Assembly: GCA_037576215.1 (NCBI GenBank) | Contig: JBANDB010000008.1 | Location: 1,736,001 to 1,800,000 of the forward strand | DNA: 64,000 bases | From: Armillaria gallica | Taxonomy: Eukaryota > Basidiomycota > Agaricomycetes > Agaricales > Physalacriaceae | Direction of reading: 5' to 3' | Shown here: positions 1 through 18,900 of the stretch, piece by piece | Layout: each line of letters begins with the position of its first letter | How positions within the stretch are numbered: the first letter of the stretch is position 1 | The notes under the pieces: generated by a model | What the model saw: only the letters and a program-made list of their open reading frames with translations | What the model was told of the DNA's origin: nothing | Databases searched by the model: none | Program-made: the position numbers and the translations under genes

Positions 1-348
1 GCCACGAGTCGTTTGTCAGGGTCCCGGCGGTCGGGCGGTCACTGATAGGGATCGACGTTGTTCCTTAGATGTTATACTACAGCATGAGCTCTTCCCCCCC
101 TTTGACACTCACTGAGCAGTGGATCTGTATCTTGAAAAGCGCTCGATAATATAATTTCAATAACGTTAATAGCTAGTGATCAGAAATGAGTACTAATCAT
201 TTTATCTATGCACTGAGTCTTGTCCTGACAACTTCTTCAACATTCCCCGGCGAACGCCCAGACCCGACATGCTGCAGTGATCCTCCGTTCTTTGAAGAAT
301 AATGACCAAAATGTAGGATAACGTCTCTCGATTTCCACAGCTCATATT
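1..348. other. Window-edge segment, no recognised gene
   Basis: I see no recognisable coding exon here. A good 5' splice site (GTAAGT on the minus strand) lies at the junction with the open segment at 349-603, so this stretch may hold an intron and a further exon of that unidentified minus-strand gene, but no continuation could be read with confidence. Confidence 0.3.
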
Positions 349-597
349 TTACTTACGAACGATGTCTTGGCATAGAAGCTTGACCACCCGGAGATCAGGA
401 GTATTCATCACCGACTCGATTTGGTAGAGTTCATCGCTCAAGGCAACTATTCTGCCTTGCCCGCAGCGATCAAAAGCAGAGAGGATCGTAGAGTCATCGT
501 TAGAAGTTGCCATCAAGAACGTAGGATGCTGAGCCATGCGGTCGGTATAGGCTAGAGTAGCCAAGATAATTGACAAAAACAGTTCTATAGCTTTCTC

Positions 598-603
<6 letters not shown>
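349..603 (-). pseudogene. Possible C-terminal part of a disrupted unidentified gene
   Basis: A minus-strand open segment reads YYEKAIELF and continues for about 80 residues with no recognised domain, ending at a plausible GTAAGT donor. Its first residues, YYEKAI, and a 17-base stretch (587-603) recur at 3868-3884 in the same frame, at the end of another minus-strand open segment (3868-4388). The simplest reading is one gene split by the segment carrying the left PRP43-like copy. The protein is not recognised and the exon model is tentative. It could also be chance open sequence. Confidence 0.35.
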
Positions 604-3862
<3,259 letters not shown>

Positions 3863-3867
3863 CCCAC

Positions 3868-4388
3868 AATAGCTTTCTCGTAGTAGTAGTAGTAGTAGTA
3901 GTAGGCGTCGCACTGGCAACAGTCCCTATCAAGGGAACAGCCAATGTTTTCTGCGCCGTTGTTGACGAACAAGTCAATATCGCAGACCGCGAAGAACCCA
4001 TGCCGCTGTGAACATCGTTGGTTTTCCGGACCAACGCATCTCACGGAGTTGGATGACTTCGAAGGGACATGATACATATGTGAGTGTGTTGCTCCGGACT
4101 ATCTGTCCATAATGCTAAATGCGCTACATACACACGTACGTATTGTAAATAGCCAAGAACATCACCATAGTTTGCGAAACCCTCTACGTCGGATACCCTG
4201 AGCAGAAACTGCCACTGTTCAATCAGGGAACAAGTAGAAGGCCAGTGATTTCTGGGATCACCGGCGACAGCAGTGATGTCTTGAATGAAACAATGAGAGA
4301 GGTCGTCGTTAGCGCGGCATTCGAACAACGCGTGAGGCTCATCAGTCGTCCTCTGCCATGACACTACAAAAAACGGCAGAGATGCCAT
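3868..4388 (-). pseudogene. Possible N-terminal part of the disrupted unidentified gene
   Basis: Two minus-strand open segments lie here. The upstream one includes SLIEQWQFLLRVSD and VLGYLQY, followed by a good GTACGTG donor. The downstream one ends in a run of eight tyrosines and EKAI, encoded by a (TAC)8 microsatellite. The YYEKAI end matches the start of the segment at 349-603. No domain is recognised, and the exon boundaries and start are uncertain. Together the pieces suggest one gene interrupted by unit A of the PRP43 duplication. Confidence 0.35.
3885..3903. repeat. Trinucleotide microsatellite (GTA/TAC)n
   Basis: About eight perfect GTA repeats. On the minus strand in the open frame they encode consecutive tyrosines. 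The tract sits at the right edge of the direct repeat that flanks unit A, so slippage or recombination here may have helped create the duplication junction (inference). Confidence 0.8.
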
Positions 4389-4747
4389 CGGACAAAAGGG
4401 CTATGATTTCAGACCGTGTGCCAGTCACCGGAGAAGTAGCGGGAGAAGGCTCCTCGAGCTACGGTCAGTGGTCTCGTACAGCCGTGAAACAAAGTAAAGA
4501 ACATTCTACAGTGCTTATTAATGCAACAGATGCGAAAGCATGGCAGCGAGATGTGATCCAGGTGCGGGATAGCGAACGAACATTCTGAGACATTTTCCGC
4601 TTAAGCGAAAAGGAGTCTAAATGTTGTGCTAGCCCTATATACCCTTCCAATGATCAACGAAAGGTGCTAGCCAAGCTTTGCATGCATGTTGCTAGCATGT
4701 TTGAGAGTGGAAGGCGAAAAAAAAAAACCAGAAACCGATGGTGATCG

Positions 4748-7930
<3,183 letters not shown>

Positions 7931-8456
7931 ACTGACCTGGCCCACACCCGTTTCCGTCAAGCTTCAAGAACCTAAAAACAATGCGTACATATATTGAGTC
8001 GTGTCTGAAGTCGGTCAAGGAAGAGTGGGGACAAATTTAACTGTAGTGAACGTTGGTTAAGTGGTAATCTCTCTCAACAGTACCTCTGAGGAGGCTGGCT
8101 GGATGCGGGAGAATGGAAAGGAAAGGAATGCCAACATCTTTAGGACTTCACTCGAAGCCAAGACACAAGAAGTGTTGCTGGAGTGTTCGAGACGGCATAA
8201 GAATGGAGAGAAAGCCACGTCCTCCCAATACCACTCTCTTATTTACTGACTGACGCCACTTACATCGATCGATCTCAAGTGTTTGGATCGTCATTGGTAG
8301 GATCTATTCCGATACCATTGGGCCTGACACTTGAGGGGCAGCACCTGACAGCACAAGTTCTGGGGATGCCAGTATGAGTAGACACTCGGTAAAAAAATCT
8401 ATCGTGATCGATAAGCAGTAATAAAACAACAGAAAAACAAGAACTCGGGCAGAACA
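7931..8456. other. Intergenic, nothing recognised
   Basis: This lies between the end of the duplicated helicase unit and the TAF7 stop codon. Only short open frames without recognisable content occur, and part of it is probably the 3' flank of TAF7. Confidence 0.5.
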
Positions 8457-10136
8457 TCAGTCAATTTCCATCGGTCCATCTCCGCCTTGATCCATATCTC
8501 CATCGTCATTTCCGTCACCGTCGGAGTCAGACTCGCGATTACTGTCGAGAGTAATGCCTTCTTTCTTCAACCGCTGTATCTCCTGCAGTTCGTCCCGTTG
8601 AGCAATCTTTGTTTCTAGGTCATACGTCAATTTCTTCAGCGCGTCTTCGAACCGTTTCTGCCATTGATAGCGAATCAGAAACATCAGTGCGACAAAAACA
8701 GCAAATACGTACCCTAATGAGCGGATTGGAAGAGCTTGCAATTTCGTTACCCTTCTTCGCCACCGCCGCTTCCAGTCACGAATTTCTTCATTCAATAACT
8801 TCCTAGCTTGGGCTTCTTCATCGTCTTCGTCGTCTTCATCTTCTTCACTTTCATCGTCCTCGTCGTCCTCGTCTTCATCACCATCACCTTGTTCTTCGTC
8901 ACCAAGGGCCAAATCGAGCTCTGCCGCTAACTCCTCGTCGATGTCTCCGTCAGGTTCTTCCTCTTCCTCCTCATCACCTTCGCCCTCATATTCACCCATA
9001 TCGCCTCCGGGTGTAGCGGCGTCACCAAGGTCAGATATAGCGGGCGTCGCAGCGTCGATTGCTTCTTCTCGTTCAATGAACTCTGAGTCCGACAAGTCAG
9101 GATTGACATTTTCAAGTACCTCTAATGAAAAAATTAATATAAAAATATGTACAGAAGCATCACGCACCATATTTGACTTCTGTTGCCAGTGAGTCTTCCT
9201 CAAGAAGCCTTTCCACCGCTTGCTCGACGCTCTCAATGGTCTATTATGACATTAGTTCGGAGACGTTCGACAGGTCGGGCACGGGAAAAATCACCCTTCT
9301 ATTGATCCTTTTGCGAAATCTTCGTTTCCGAACGTGATGCAGTGGTGGGGTGATGCCATGTGGCCAAATGAACTCCTCAATGTTGAAGCTCCTCTGGTTC
9401 GCGGCGGCGTCCTCGTTCTCAATGCGATTTTCAACAACAAGCATCTGTCAAAGGTCCGTCAACCATCCTAGTGAACTCCAGAAAACGATAAATTGCGGCG
9501 AACTTGACATATGTCTGCAACTTTGAACATTTGTTTATTATCCAATGTCTTCTGGGACTCAATAATACAGGGCAAATCCACTAGTTTCGAGGTGTATGTT
9601 GAATTACCGATGTGAAACACGCCACGACGAGAGTCTTTCGAGGACGAGTTCAACAAAAATACAACGGAACGTTTAAACCGCGCACCTTTGAATTTGAACC
9701 ACACATCATTGGGTAACTCCCGAGCAGCAACCATCTTCCTTAATTTCTCACAATCCTCTCCCGCTGGCATACGCAGAATGAACTGTTCTTCGAAAGCAAG
9801 TTCTTCGTCATCCGAATCCAGTTCTCTGTCGTATTGGCCCAGAAATGACATTCCTGGTGCCTGTGCTGCCGCTTTCTCACTCAGCTTAAGCTTTAGTTTA
9901 GGCGGTGGCTTGTTCTTCACGCTTGTAGACCGTGTCGTCCGCTCATTAGCAGCGTCTATTGCGGCCCGTGCAGCAGCGCTCGTTGTTCGAAGGCGCGAAG
10001 AATGTCTTTCGCCAGTGCCGGTCGGGGAAGGTTTCGCGGATGATTCTGATATGCCGCTAAATCCATTGGCCCTAGATGGCCCTGCTTGAGATGGCAGAGC
10101 CTCGCCGTCGTCGACGACAATAATGTCTTCGTCCAT
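8457..10136 (-). CDS. TAF7: Transcription initiation factor TFIID subunit 7 (TAF7)
   Basis: TAF7 is a TFIID subunit that binds TAF1 and takes part in RNA polymerase II preinitiation complex assembly in the nucleus. Four exons join cleanly. The N-terminal TAFII55 domain is clear: EEQFILRMP, then KLVDLPCIIES and QKTLDNKQMFKVADI, continuing across an intron into MLVVENRI. A second conserved block follows (WPHGITPP, VRKRRFRKR). The C-terminal third is extremely acidic (long D/E runs), then has a short hydrophobic stretch (YVFAVFVALMFLI) and a coiled-coil-like segment. I chose the start at MDEDIIVVDD; an in-frame ATG 87 bases upstream is possible. The gene is divergent from VAC14 with about 190 bases between starts. 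Confidence 0.93.
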
Positions 10137-10324
10137 GGTGAGAGTGTAGAGGCAGGGCTTGTTACAAAAATAGCTGTGTTTGGCGAGAACCTCTTGCCAA
10201 GCAGTTCCTCTTGACACAGCCACCCTCAGAGACCCATTCGACGCGTCTCAAATCACGCAGCTCCCTTTCCTTATTCCACTTTCCCCATGAACCTTACCCC
10301 GTCGGCGTAGGCGTCTGACTACAT
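10137..10324. promoter_or_regulatory. Divergent TAF7/VAC14 promoter region
   Basis: This 188-base gap between two start codons transcribed away from each other must hold both core promoters and 5' UTRs. No TATA-like element is obvious. It is assigned by gene arrangement only. Confidence 0.5.
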
Positions 10325-13300
10325 ATGGGTGCGCTCTACCTTGCTGTTGTAGAACTTTCTATTGACTCGTCATACAGAATCGGCTATTGCTAAACAACTT
10401 ATTGACAAAATCTACGAGAAGCGGAAGGCGGCTGCCCTTGACCTTGAGAAGTGAGTCGTTCACATCTTCCAGGGAACTTCATTTGCTGACCACGGTGATG
10501 GTGTGAAGGCAGATCCGAGAATGTCATCAGCAAGGGGACGAACGGCGCATCACCCAAATAATCGACCAGCTCGTCGAGATGTTCAACAACCCGTCCAACC
10601 CTTTACATATGCGTAACGGCGGCTTGATAGGGCTGGCTGGTACTGCTATCGCATTAGGTGTCGATGTCGCACCGTACATGGATAAATTTGTGCACCCCTT
10701 ACTGGATTGTTTCGTCGACCCCGAAAATAGGATACGGTACTTTTCTGCAGAGTGTCTATACAACATAGCGAAGGTGTCAAAGGGCGAAGTTTTGGTATAC
10801 TTCAATGAAATATTCGATGCTTTGAGCAAGGTGCGTCTCCTTCCTCTTACCGTGCTCTCCGACCAACCTCGTGTAGCTCGCAGCAGATTCGGAATTGTCG
10901 GTGAAGAACGGCGCTGAGCTCTTGGATCGCCTTTTGAAAGACATTGTTGCCGAATCAGCCTCTGTCTACATTCCTCAATATCCCGAGACCGAGAGGGTTC
11001 GCGACCAAGTACAAGGCGTTTTGGTAACACATCCTGACGGCACGCTTGGAAATGATGGTGAAGGACCCAGGAAGGCCTTCTCCCTTGCACATTTCATTCC
11101 ACTGCTTCGCGAGCGCATCTATGTCGTTAGTCCTTTCACAAGAAGTTACCTGGTGTCATGGATCACCGTCTTAGACTCGGTCCCCGAACTCGAGCTGATT
11201 TCGTATCTCCCAGAATTCCTGGACGGGCTTCTGTAGGTGCTTCCACTTAAACGCCAGATAAGCCTCATCAGCTTCGCATAGCAAGTACCTCTCGGACCCC
11301 ATCGAAGACGTACGCGTGGCGACCGAAACCCTGCTTGCTGAATTTCTGCGCGAAATACACGATGTAAGTGGGGTTCGGAAGCAAACGACAGAGTCTCCCC
11401 TTCAACAGTCGAAATACAGCGAAAGATCTGAATCCAGGCCATCGGATAACGCGAGCGAGAAAATTCTTGATACTCCGATTGAAGATGCAGAGCGCGCAGC
11501 ATTTATTATCGATCAAGACGAACGTTCTTCCTATGATCCCGACAATCTCAGAGATGATCACATCTCCGATATCGATTTTCGGGACACTGGCGGTCAGTGA
11601 CCCGTGCCGTATCTCTCCGCCTTAGTGTGTTGACTCCTCTGGCAGTCTGGGTTCCTGGACAGGGGGTCAGAATAGACTACTCGGCAATTATAGAAATACT
11701 TATCCAGCAATTAGATGGAGAACGTGAGTTTTATTCCCAAGTCATACTTGCTGATGTCTTCATGAAGTTGGCGCAGATGACGAAATTCAACAATCCACCG
11801 CTTTGCGATGGCTAGCACAATTTTTGACCTTTGCCTCGGAAGTCATGCTTCCATTTACCCCCCGTCTAATTCCCGCGATACTACCAAACCTCGCTCACCA
11901 TGTCAACATGATTCAGTCGGTGGCTGTCGATGCCAATAAGCATCTCTTGAACGTCATTCAGAACCTCCCCTCTCCTTCTGAAGCACCACAGCGTGACAAA
12001 GTTGCACCCGCCCGAAATCGCACGTCTCCTACGCCGGCTACATCGACGTCAAATTCCCGGCAGTCCACGACGGGGAAGGAATCTACCAGAGAAGCTTCAT
12101 CACCAGAATCTGTGGCAGAAACGACCACAACAGCCGCTAATGCCGGCACGGGACCGAGTGGTCTTTCCCGAAGTCGAGGGAGCGGCGCGGATATGACGTT
12201 GACACCGCGACCTCCTCCCGTTGCTGATATACAGACAAATGCAGGATCTAGTCGGTCACATTCACCCATATCTCTCAAAAGCCAGACGACTGGTGGGCCA
12301 AATGCTACCGCACCCCCTGGGACAATCCAGGAAGAACCAGACCCTTTCGATTATCAGGCTACCGTGAACGAATTGACCGTTCAGTTCTTAAGCGAATTTG
12401 AAGAGACGCGAGTTGCAGCACTTAAATGGCTCATCATGCTGCATCAGAAAGCTCCCAAAAAGGTAGGCTCACAACTTCCGGGGTCCAAACTGTAACACCC
12501 TTCTTTCGTCTAGATACTCGCGATGGACGATGGTACATTTCCGGCATTGCTTAAAACGCTGTCGGATAGTTCGGAAGAGGTTAGCCTCTCCGTGACTTTA
12601 TTTTGTCGTCGACTAATCTGTGCTGAGCTAGGTTATCAAGCACGACCTTCAACTTCTAGCTCAAATTTCATCAAGCTCGGAAGAGACCTATTTCAAGGCC
12701 TTCATGATGAACTTGCTAGAGCTTTTCAGCACTGACCGTAGGCTACTAGAAACGCGAGGCAGCCTCATTATCAGACAGTTATGTCTGAACCTTAACACTG
12801 AAAGGATATATCGAACGTTCGCTGAAATCCTCGAAAAGGAAGACGTACGTGTACCCGATATGTTACTTTTCATTCTATAAAACCTCCCACAGGACCTCGA
12901 GTTCGCTAGTGGTATGGTTCAGAAGCTGAATATCATCCTCATCACATCGCCAGAGCTCGCCGACTTTAGAAAACGTCTGAAGAGTCTCGAAACGCGTGTA
13001 GGCTATCAATATATATGACTTTCAGACGTCACTGACAATCCCATCAGCAAGACGGGCAGGCACTATTCACTACGCTATATCGGTCTTGGTGTCATAACGC
13101 AGTCGCCGTCTTTTCCCTGTGTTTGCTAGCGCAGGCATACGAACATGCATCAAATCTTCTCTACATCTTGTACGTCAAGTGACGTACACATGAAGTTGAC
13201 ATTGCATTGACGTGTGGCCTCTCCTCAAGTGCCGACCTAGAAGTCACTGTTCCAATGCTAGTGCAGATTGACAAGCTAGTGCAGCTCATTGAGTCACCTG

Positions 13301-14048
13301 TTTTTACATGTGAGCAACCCATTCTCCTATCAACCTTACGTCCTGAGCAGGACTCTTAGATATCCGCCTCCAACTGCTAGAACCTGAGCGATACCCCCAT
13401 CTGTTCAAATGCCTTTACGGCCTCCTCATGCTGCTGCCACAGAGCTCCGCCTTTGTGTCCTTGAGAAACCGATTGAATGCTGTCAACTCGGCTGGTTTCC
13501 TTCACATCGCTCCTAAATCGTGAGTCATCTAAACAATTCGCAGGCTTCACTGAATATTCACGTGTCCAAACTCCAGGACTGTTGGAGCATTGTCTACTCG
13601 TTCCAAGATTGGTCGCGATGAGATAAAATGGCAAGAACTCGTGCAGCACTTCCGTTCAGTGCAGGCCAAACATGAGAAAGCACGGCGGCAGGCATTGGGC
13701 ACTGATACCACGTCGTTCTCCGAGTATACTGACTCGGAAAGGCCGCTTGATTCAGGGGAACGAACCGTTCGTAACGCAGGGATGAGACCACCCATGCGGA
13801 GAAGAGTGACTGGCGATATATCCATTCACCCGAATACACCATCAGCACCCGCACCGGGTCAAAATACGCCGTTCTCACCTCGAAACGGTGCATTGTCCCC
13901 CTTGAATCCACGAGCAAGGGGGAACAGCGGAATGTTGACTAGTGCGATCTCACCGACCGGTGGTCCCCCAACTGCAGCCTCGGTATTGGCACAGCAAGCC
14001 CAGAAACAGAGACGGACGATCAGCCTGAATCGGAACACGAAGTCGTAG
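10325..14048 (+). CDS. VAC14: VAC14, scaffold/activator of the PI(3,5)P2 kinase complex
   Basis: Vac14 is a HEAT-repeat scaffold that holds the Fab1/PIKfyve kinase and Fig4 phosphatase on the vacuole/endosome membrane and controls PI(3,5)P2. At least a dozen short introns are removed. A tiny first exon (ATG plus one base) splices to give [18 protein letters not shown], the conserved N-terminus. Next come [24 protein letters not shown] and [12 protein letters not shown], then [45 protein letters not shown], and the C-terminal Vac14/Fig4-binding half ([39 protein letters not shown]). A Ser/Thr/Pro-rich linker lies around the middle, and the last 130 residues are low complexity. The downstream phosphatase gene follows in the same direction. 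Confidence 0.93.
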
Positions 14049-14277
14049 TCTCAATCACAGGGTCTTCATTTTTTGCCTTCATTATTTCGATTTTGCAATA
14101 TTTTTCTTTGCTATCGCATACACCGGATTAGTACACATATTTTCTTTGCCTCTTTATATACATGATAAAGTCGTTTAATTCGGAGACGTGATGACGCAAT
14201 ACTCGCCAGGATTGCTTCCGTACAAGCAAGGACAAAGTGAACCTCTTGATCTCTTACTTCTCGCTACATTCCTCCTA

Positions 14278-15417
14278 ATGGCCGTTACGAATGAATTGGC
14301 GCCTCTCGATCCTGCCTATGTTTCTGAATTGTTATCCCAACACCCATTCGTGAAGATACCCGGCGTAATAAATGTCAGGGATTTGGGCTTGTATCCCTCA
14401 GTGACACTTCCAACCCACATCACAAAACCAGGCTTCGTATTTCGCTCAGCCGAGCTCTCTGGTATAACAGAAGAAGGTTGCTTTATTCGATGATGCTATG
14501 TATCCCTGATCTTCATTGAGAATACCCAGGCAAAGAGCAAATCAAGAAATTGGGTATAACAAAAGTATATGACCTACGATCAGATACCGAGATGGCAAAA
14601 TACAACGCCCCTTTGCCAGAGATAGAGGGTGTTGATGTGATTAGAACGCCGGTATTCAAGCTGGAAGACTATAGCCCTGAGGTGATGGCCAAGTACGTAC
14701 GTGTTGGGATGTCGTATTCGGCCCAATCGTGATGCCATGGCTTATCTTGTATTCAGGCGCTATCAGCTATACGCTAGGGGAGATATAGAAGTAAGCAACT
14801 ACTTCAACTGTCGCAGAGTGCAATGCCCTGACAGGGTCATCTTGTAGGCTTTTATGGAGCTCTATTCGCAGATACTAGACAACGGTGGTCCCGCGTTTAG
14901 TGCCATCCTCCGTCATGTTCGGGACAGGCCAAACGAAGGACTGATATTCCACTGTACTGCTGGGAAAGACAGGACTGGCGTCGTTGCCGCTATACTTTTG
15001 AAGGTTGGTTTGGACTTCTCGGTAGCGATGAGAACTGACCCGGGGACGGAACAATCTAGCTTGCGGGGGTTGACAATGATAGCATAGCAGATGACTATGC
15101 TCTATCTCGTGTCGGGCGGGAGCCTGCTCGTGCAATGATACTACAACGCCTTTCCAGGGAGCCGTTGTTTGCTTCCAATAACCAGGCCGCGTTAAACATG
15201 CTGACTTGTCGGTATGTCTTGACAAACTTCATTACGACCATCGAGTGAATAACATTGGATTGTTTTCAGTCGGGAGACAATGCTCGCATTCCTGACACAC
15301 CTTGAAGCCACATATCACGGTGTAGAAGAATACGTGAAAACGTATCTAGACCTTACCGACGAAGACATCGTTATAATACGCAACAATCTTCTAACACCTA
15401 ATTCTTCTCGTATGTAG
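14278..15417 (+). CDS. IphP-type protein tyrosine/serine phosphatase
   Basis: This is a predicted cysteine phosphatase of the Tyr_phosphatase3/IphP family. Motifs visible after splicing five introns: INVRDLG near the N-terminus, KPGFVFRSAELSG, KVYDLRSDTEM, and the catalytic loop HCTAGKDRTG (the CX5R signature, nucleophilic Cys and Arg both present) followed by VVAAILL. The tail includes ADDYALSRVGREP and a final helical segment with YLDLTDEDI. An in-frame ATG at 14191 would add about 29 residues with no family similarity; I prefer the ATG at 14278 because MAVTNELAPLDP leads directly into the conserved region. The substrate is unknown. The gene lies in tandem behind VAC14. Confidence 0.85.
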
Positions 15418-15999
15418 AGGATATCAATAGACGTTGGTAATTTTGTACTACTTTCGGGCCGACGGCTTCTGATACTTAATCGATAATGAACGGAACACAG
15501 ATCCATCTGGCGAGATTATTAACTGGAAATTTCGGCAGCTAATTCGGACTTCCGTGTATGTGTACATGGCCTGGCATTCCCTGTGAACTTCTGCCTCCGG
15601 TCCAGTTGGAGCATCAGTGTTCTATTCTACTCCCAGATTCCCTTGTAGGATTGCACGACATACATGGAATGCTGCCTGCCTGCTTGAATTGCAATATCTT
15701 GATTAGTAACTCATTGCCTTTTCAGCACGCAAAGCAAACATTGGGGAGTAAGCGTGCACTACATACAACAAAACTAAACTCGGAACGACCCTCCAAGTGT
15801 CAGCAACAACAGTATGTCTAACGAGCTATATCAGAGCTACAACAATGACAGCAAAAAAGAGAAGCACAAGAGAGCCTAAGAATGGTTCATATACCCACTA
15901 TCAGGCATGTTCGTATCATCCAGGTCGGAGGATTCGATGACGCGACTTCGAGCCTCCACAAAAGCATTTACAGACATCTATTCGTTTCGTCCATCAGCC
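15418..15999. other. Convergent intergenic region, nothing recognised
   Basis: This lies between the stop codons of the phosphatase gene (plus) and the SHOC1/ZIP2-like gene (minus). The open frames here are short, lack family motifs and probably reflect 3' UTR sequence. Confidence 0.5.
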
Positions 16000-18900
16000 T
16001 CATAAGTATTCGATTGAAACGAAGTTCGTTACCATTCGCTCGTGACCAACATAGATCCCGAACCTGTCAATCCGCTCCTGCGGAGACAAATCCAAGAACT
16101 CCTCCACTGTAATTTGGCAGAGAATGACATATGCAGCAAACCGATTCATGCCAGAAACAGCTGCTAGACTTTCTTCTTCCTGTGGGAGACGTGAATCAGG
16201 TGCACGTCAAAGAAGAAGTGATATCTGTACGAACTTCTGGTACTTCGCCATCGAGCCAGGCTCGATCCCCCCACACCGTACCCTGTGAAACATCTTCGGC
16301 CTCGGCAACATCACCGAAATATCTCGCAAACATCGCGGCGTCTTCTACGGTATCGGCGAATGCCATTTGAACTCGACAAGTGGGGCTCTTCTTATCGCAA
16401 GCTTCGGCAAGGTCCACATCGCGCCTAAAGCGCCCTATCGCCTTGAGATTCGGCGGCGTGTACACATTCAACAGTGTCACAGATGCAGCTGCCTTATACG
16501 AAGCAGATATCAGGTATGCTTCGAAGATGACGAGCAGGTTCGTATACCGCCAGGACTGCTCAGAAACTGTAGACAGGAGAGCTTCGCGTTGAGAACTTAA
16601 AGAGATCAGACTTGCGAAGATGATTGCAGTGTTAGGATCCAAGATGAGGTCGACGCTGGAAAGGTGGTCACGTTCCACAAGTCCAACGGCGCACAAACTC
16701 GAGCGAAGTGTTCGAATCAAGACTTGCTTTTGCAGGGTCTCCATGGATGCCATATAGAAATGTGCGGTGGATGGTTCACTACGGGTTGGTAGACGCAGAG
16801 TATTTTTGTCAAAGATTTCAGGAGGTGCAGTTCGAGGTGCTTCGGGAATGTTAGTGGCGCTTTCGATTTGAACATCAGGGACACAAGGATTCGGCGCGGT
16901 TGCAGACGGAAAATCTGTAGAGTTGGTGCGTTTGGCGCGCAACTTAAGAAAGTCAGTTATACCAAGGGGATGAGTTGCGATTTCGGGGATGAGTATAGAA
17001 TCGTTTGTGATGGGAGTAGTATCAGCAGGAAAACGAGGTTGAAGGTTGGAAGCACGTTGGGTAGATAAAGCAGGCGCAAGACCATCAGTGACAGCATATT
17101 CGTCCGCGTCCGCGTCCATGATAACAGATTCATAGGCGTAAATCATCCGAGGAGGGGCACTATGAGGCTCCATAGAGGCTTCTCGCCGGGTGATGTGTTG
17201 TGACAAGGCCTCGTTCGATTCAAAAGATAAGGGCTGGAAGGGACCTTGTTGAGATTGAGAGTCTTCCCTGATACCGGTAGAGAATTGAGAATTCGGGTAG
17301 GCGTCATCATCAACTAGCTGTTGCTGCTGAAGAAACTGGTCTCCCTGTTGGTGATGATACAGGGGGGCATCAATCATAGCAACATCCAACATGTCGTCAG
17401 GATGAGAAAAACGAAATGGATTTGAGGTGTCCTCATTAGTGGTGACAGTAGGAGAATAATTTCGTGGAGAAGGATTTTCGACAGACAAGTGTTTGTGGGG
17501 AGAGAAGGCAATGCCGGAATCGTCAATGTCGTGACGGTCGACGTCAATTCTTGCTCTCTTCGCAGGCCTTGGGAATAAAGGTTGATTCTCCTTGTCACTA
17601 CCACTATCGTCCTCGTCGGTGTCTTTGACGAGTGTGAGCCCAGAAAGCCGGCGTCGCTCGACACGAGATAACATGATCTCCGAAGAATAGAGGTCGCCTT
17701 CAGAAGGCGGTTCATTATCTTCATCGAGCAAGAAGTGCTTTGTGTCCGATACCAAGGGTGAAGAATCCGACATTATCGCCGTTTCCAGCAGAGACTGCAC
17801 CTGAGTTTTGATATGATCTTCAGAAAGACCGTTCCTCATATCGTCACCATCAATGAGTGTTGTCGATCCAGTAACATCCATGTGCGTTGGTAGATTTCCC
17901 TTGATCGTAAATGGTCTATTGAGATATCAGGTCAATGGTCGAGGCGCGTAGCAGCTTGGAACACTTGCGTCCAAGAGAGAGCTAAGCTAAGAGATTGTAT
18001 TCCTTTAGCCTTCCTCAGAAACTTGTACGTAGGCATTGCTTGATCGTTGTGTGCTTTGGCCGACTTCGGTGGACAAACATATTCAAGTAGTTTCGTTGGT
18101 AGGAAAAGCGCGCTCGGTAGATGTTCGTTAGGGGGTAGTAGATCAGGAACTGTGCAGACCGATCGCCGTAAGTCCAAAAATTGACTAAACCCATTAACAT
18201 ACCCTTCATGAGTAAGCTAACCTCTTCGGTGAGCGTTTCGTTGAGTATGATGTCTTTGGGATTTTCTGCATTCACACTCTCGTATATCCGGTCGATCTCA
18301 TCATCCAAAGTGTCTGTGCTCTGAACGGCATCATCTGGAATGGAGGGTGGTTGGCCCAATGTTGACGATTCAGGCATCGACAACAAGCGGTGTTCTTCAG
18401 GCTCTTGTCCCGTTGTCGTGGACGAGATAAAGGGCAGAAGAAACTCGGATAATCTGTTGTCACAAATTATGTTCCCTGAAAAACATAGATGGTAAAAAGA
18501 GCATACGATTTTCCTTTTCCAATGGGCGAGACCTGTTCTCTAGAGCCGTGGATTCTTCTGTTGCGTGGTAAGGGTGGCACATCTGTTGTATTGAAGATTG
18601 TCAAATGATTCCAGTTACATGACAAGAACCTTACCCATACGAGTCAGCTTGAGGGGTGATATTTCAGTATCGGGGGACGACACAGTGAAGAGTTGATCAA
18701 TTTTATCTTCTTGGCTCGACGACGGCGTTGAAGGTGATGGAGATGAAGTAATATATGTTTCTGCAACGAAAAATCTCATGAGCCTCGAGTGAGATATAGA
18801 GGTGGAAGTGCCGTTTACGCCATCCGTCTACAACTACCATGTTGGCTTTGAATAGCTCCGCGTCATCGTCTTCCACTTTGGCTATTGGTGGTATTTTTGA

